DNA from: G965200765 sp965203865
GTDB taxonomy: Bacteria > Pseudomonadota > Gammaproteobacteria > Arenicellales > JAJDZL01
Assembly: GCA_965203865.1 (NCBI GenBank)
Contig: OZ241916.1
Location: 2,852,001 to 2,916,000, forward strand
DNA length: 64,000 nt
Direction of reading: 5' to 3'
Shown piece after piece: positions 61,801 through 64,000 of the stretch (positions are counted from its first letter, which is position 1; every line of letters begins with the position of its first letter). A program made the position numbers and the translations under genes. The notes under the pieces are model-generated. The model worked only from the letters and a program-made list of their open reading frames with translations, had not been told where the DNA came from and ran no database searches.

Positions 61801-63498
61801 GACGGACAAGCTCTCCGAACTGACAGTTACTCCTGGTCCAGGCGGTGCCGTAATAGTAACTGTTTCGATCAAATCGCTCCCCGCACTTCGCAGATTTGCA
61901 AGATTCGGGGGCAACCGGTCAGAGTAGCTGCCGAGTCGAAACGGCGGTCTTGTTTGCCGACCGCCTTGCGCTCGAACACTCACAACCTCCAATGTGAATG
62001 TTTCATCGTCGTCCGATACGGAGTCTGCATTCAACTGAAAGCATAGCAACCAGCCCGAAGCAGCCACGCCTGGCGTACTTCCTTGCCCAGAAGCCGTTCC
62101 CCCGAAGCGCAGATTAAATCTATCTTGAGCATCCAACTCCAATGAACCAGAAGCACCAACAGCAGGATTACCGCAATTTGCCAACTGGGTTAATGAAACC
62201 GGGTTAATATCAGCGCTCGCAGTATCTTTATTCCTGCCTGTTGTAGCAGTACCTTTAACTTGCAGAGTTGCTGTGTACAAATTTGTGCTTGATATGGCTC
62301 TGTTATTTCCAACTGAGTCTTGAATCTTTACGCGAAACCTTAGCATCTTGTCCCGCTCCGGTTCGGAAGCGGAAGTGCCGGCCTCTCGAGTAACCACCAG
62401 TTTATACGCCTCCTGGCTTGACCGTATCTTTTCAACAGCACTGCCATTGCCGCTGGATATGGTAACTGTCTCGCCGGATATTGTGCTACCCAATCTACGA
62501 GTAGAACCCGAAGTCGTAATACTGTTCACAATCGTTAGATTAAACGATTCATCAGGTTCGGCGACAGTGTCAAATGCAATGGGTACTATCAGCTCAAGCC
62601 GGCCTCGTGAGCTTGTATTAATCTGTTCAGGAGTGAACACCTGGTAGCACACTAGGCCCCGGGTGCAATTGCGCCCCATCACGCCAGTCTTGTCGTTTGG
62701 CCAAGCCCCTATATCGCTTGATGTAAACCCTGCACCGCCTGTGCTTGCGGCGGTCAATCTAAACGGTACGGTGATGTTACCTACTGCCCTAGGTACCGTA
62801 GGCTCGCCGTTTACTATCGGACCAGTAAAAGTGACCCGGAAATTTGCTGTACCGCCTTCTCGTGAATGGTCAGAGGGTTCTCCAACAGATACAATGAGCC
62901 CGGACGGATTCAAGGTGCTGGCTGCAATGGTACCATCCGCGTACTGACTTGCACCTGTAGCAAGCGCGTAGGTAGTACCGCCAACCTCGGCACTTAGAAA
63001 ACCAGTCAGAGTAACTCTATAGGATTCTGCTGCCTCTTCTGCCCCATCATTAAATATAGGAACAGTGATCGTACCTGTTGTTGCTCCCGGCAGGATGGTG
63101 GCAAATCCTCCGAAGTATTGATAACATCCACTTGCTGGTGGTGCTTGGCCAGGTGCTTCTCTTTGTTGAGCACAATTACGTTGATACTCATTCTGGCGGT
63201 CTCCAAAGTCTCCCGGCTCTGCATCATCATCACTAGTACTTGGAGTCGCAGCGATACGATATCCTACTCTTAGCGAAGCTGCGCTTCCAACCGCTCCGGG
63301 AACAGCTGTCGTTGCAGTAACCGTAAAAGTCGCACTTGACCCTTCGGCTGTATTTGTAGCAGATGCTGCCGCTATTGACACCGTCCCCGTCGTCTGCGCA
63401 AAAGCTTGAACGGACAGGAACAGCACCGAAAATAAAACAGCTGCCTGGAGGAATGAATTTACAACAATTCTTGATTTTCCAGCATTAGCATTGACCAC
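58879..63498 (-). CDS. Autotransporter adhesin with Calx-beta-like repeats
   Basis: 1539 residues, very acidic surface protein. Signal peptide at about 1-35, ending VQAFAQ. The passenger is made of beta-sandwich repeats: Calx-beta-like EGSSATFTVTA...GTITVPIFNDGAEEAAESYRVTL near the start, and two related later repeats (SVNEGSSDTYNVSLG... and ...IGTYTVVLAQAPTSDVVI...), both with LTFT and QTVTVTA-SD. A Pro/Ala-rich linker and a helix (EEEIEEEIVASVVREI) lead to a C-terminal autotransporter barrel of about 290 residues starting MAIWGSADYTRLSSGGNSAL and ending in LKTTLDW. Type Va secretion to the outer surface follows from this plan. Adhesion or matrix binding is inferred; Calx-beta repeats bind Ca2+. 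Confidence 0.9.
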   Translation of the reverse strand: MVNANAGKSRIVVNSFLQAAVLFSVLFLSVQAFAQTTGTVSIAAASATNTAEGSSATFTVTATTAVPGAVGSAASLRVGYRIAATPSTSDDDAEPGDFGDRQNEYQRNCAQQREAPGQAPPASGCYQYFGGFATILPGATTGTITVPIFNDGAEEAAESYRVTLTGFLSAEVGGTTYALATGASQYADGTIAASTLNPSGLIVSVGEPSDHSREGGTANFRVTFTGPIVNGEPTVPRAVGNITVPFRLTAASTGGAGFTSSDIGAWPNDKTGVMGRNCTRGLVCYQVFTPEQINTSSRGRLELIVPIAFDTVAEPDESFNLTIVNSITTSGSTRRLGSTISGETVTISSGNGSAVEKIRSSQEAYKLVVTREAGTSASEPERDKMLRFRVKIQDSVGNNRAISSTNLYTATLQVKGTATTGRNKDTASADINPVSLTQLANCGNPAVGASGSLELDAQDRFNLRFGGTASGQGSTPGVAASGWLLCFQLNADSVSDDDETFTLEVVSVRAQGGRQTRPPFRLGSYSDRLPPNLANLRSAGSDLIETVTITAPPGPGVTVSSESLSVNEGSSDTYNVSLGAAPSENLTISISSNNHDVTVDPSTLTFTTSNFGTDQTVTVTAASDTDFRDDSAILSHSITSGPASFDTSIESVVVSVNDNSGTPVVSVNFPSVTEGNSGTKTMTFTVTLSGASDTVINVPYVVAGTATFGQDYRASSNTGVVSFAQGETAKQISFSIVGDTDVEAHETIQVTLDKPYTRSPTEDNAPATFNTNLRACVGSVAALPGFPDTGSPGNCSIAAIGYIMNDDGTTVATSNLSISPTSAQLNSGNLNGARLNMTLSGGLTFMGNESLEAASYELVTNIEGLSVATPAIVVGSATRYELILAFTGDPNFYEPKWIVVIANAIVHTGTESLRSNPVLVEVAPATTDVVVSKQTLALEEESPDDTDTDNTNANIGTYTVVLAQAPTSDVVIMVSSTNSDVVVDTDSETAGNQNELTFTSTDYATAQTVTVTAYSDIDNFDSTARLTHRVTSGDATYTTSLNISSVLVTVSDARIPEPAPPPAAAARGPLEEEIEEEIVASVVREITASTVAALSGRISAVIAGSISGAMSHNDDEFISILKRLVNHERNKDLEDSTGSLEQALDGASFAYSPGGSLSSSHSGGAAEGGMAIWGSADYTRLSSGGNSALNWDGNLFGFHLGTDTMLDSGMLAGISLGVSRGSFNYSNAGTQNSSGTLKTRMTMLSPYIGWSVTDEFDAWASLGFGQGRIDYNDSVQDSFSNKTEMLQLVAGGRYGLRTIGDDSESPVTLSVKSEIWGSNLKIKPRAGQQAGSKIKTQGLRVALEASQKCAMSPDSCMTPSVELGVRWDGGDGETGAGAELGGSVKYSDLKSGVTASVNLRYLIAHKNDNKVWGVGAMVRRQPVSGSAGLIYNASISTGRANSESGSSFWERSVSTSNLAEGKTETTSRFDSEIGYGVYGSNGLVTPYIGLGIQESSRDYRVGTRFSTESTLELQLEFEHHESDAKSSDNRVVLKTTLDW

Positions 63499-64000
63499 GA
63501 TTCATACCTCCAATCGTATATTTTTCAGTTTCTTCAAAAGTTGCAATATCTATATTCAGAAACTTTCTGTTATGTAGAAATTTGGGTGCTTTTGCAATTC
63601 AATGTTGAATAAATACCACTATTTCAAAAGAGTATCTCCGTCAACCAACGGAAAGAAGGAATCCGACACTCTCTGCCAGCCCGCCTCGCGTGTGAATTTT
63701 ATACAGGCCCGCATCGCTGACCGGCACTTGCATCTTCGGAAAGAATCAATAGTCGACATTAACTTCAAAAACCCAGACAAATTAGCAAATCGCCAATGTT
63801 ACTCTACCCCCCCCCCCCTTGTCAAGTCGGTGTGCTGATTCGTAAAAATATGAGATTCGGACTACCATTTTTAAGAGCACGAGATACTTGCATGATGCCA
63901 TGTTGCCCAGCGACTAAAGAGGGGGCTGTGCACTTTTCGGATTAAAGGGGAAGAGGTATAGCCGAGACGGTTGCTAAAGGCATCAAGCGATTGGCCGCAT
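63499..64000. other. Right-end region with a 12-C tract, no gene found
   Basis: Upstream region of the autotransporter. A 78-codon ORF (63602-63838) is not convincing. No tRNA, terminator or mobile element is visible up to the window end. Confidence 0.5.
63807..63818 (+). repeat. Homopolymeric tract of 12 C
   Basis: Twelve consecutive C about 310 bp upstream of the autotransporter start, in noncoding sequence as annotated. Long C/G tracts can vary in length and modulate nearby surface genes. Confidence 0.9.

Noticed and set aside
63803..63811. CTCTACCCC match to the 3' end of tRNA-Pro as an attachment site copy
   Set aside because: Only nine bases inside a C-rich run, expected by chance, and no integrase is present.
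63602..63838. 78-codon ORF containing the 12-C tract
   Set aside because: No ribosome binding site, domain or typical codon pattern.

Overview
The window looks like a chromosomal segment of a gammaproteobacterium with fairly low G+C. The evidence is gene content and order: divergent rluD/bamD, an overlapping xseB-ispA-dxs operon continued by folE2, sucA-sucB-lpd followed by an algC-type phosphohexomutase, adjacent parE-parC, and Slt, Aat and ProS proteins of gammaproteobacterial size. I cannot name the genus. Many starts are GTG or TTG. There are no rRNA genes, intact insertion sequences, prophages or CRISPR arrays; one tRNA gene (proline, anticodon TGG) was found.

Layout. 1-10.5 kb: a 5'-truncated secreted rhodanese, rluD, bamD, two tandem c-type cytochromes, glutamine-dependent nadE, a FemAB/GNAT-like gene, aat, a LysM lipoprotein, slt and acylphosphatase. 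10.6-16.8 kb, minus strand: xseB-ispA-dxs-folE2 followed by a small unknown gene and proS (isoprenoid precursors, folate and tRNA charging). 17-19.5 kb: rubrerythrin, a heterodisulfide-reductase-like Fe-S protein and a DUF3501 protein, behind a good promoter with an inverted repeat over its -10. 19.7-20.9 kb: an AT-rich ClpP-fold serine protease gene and a small overlapping ORF. 21.1-25.3 kb: parE-parC.

25.3-31.6 kb is the most interesting stretch: five compact genes that overlap the end of parC. They encode a GHKL ATPase with an 11-C tract at its 5' end, two proteins of unknown function, a PP-loop PAPS-reductase-like protein with a likely Fe-S cysteine set, and a cysteine desulfurase. The pairing is the chemistry core of DNA phosphorothioation (Dnd/Ssp) or tRNA thiolation systems, but the usual Dnd/Ssp partners are absent. 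I propose a possibly undescribed sulfur-based nucleic-acid modification or defence module.

31.7-41.8 kb, minus strand: an envelope machine made of a MotA/TolQ/ExbB-like protein, two VWA proteins with ExbD-like N-terminal helices, a 54-residue membrane protein, a PEGA-SUMF1 protein whose SUMF1 domain lacks the catalytic cysteines, a TPR/PEGA protein and a lipoprotein; a secreted protein with 31-residue repeats and a large internal duplication lies upstream. 42.2-44.2 kb: a lipoprotein and an AlbA/Schlafen-type regulator. 44.3-51.2 kb: sucA-sucB-lpd-algC.

51.6-57.6 kb is a small defence island around tRNA-Pro: a RloA ATPase with a frameshifted RloB partner (AbiL-like) on one side, and a DUF262 / AAA-DUF3696 / unknown three-gene operon on the other. 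After a 1.3 kb gene-poor stretch comes a 1539-residue Calx-beta-type autotransporter adhesin (58.9-63.5 kb). The right end has no convincing gene but carries a 12-C tract.
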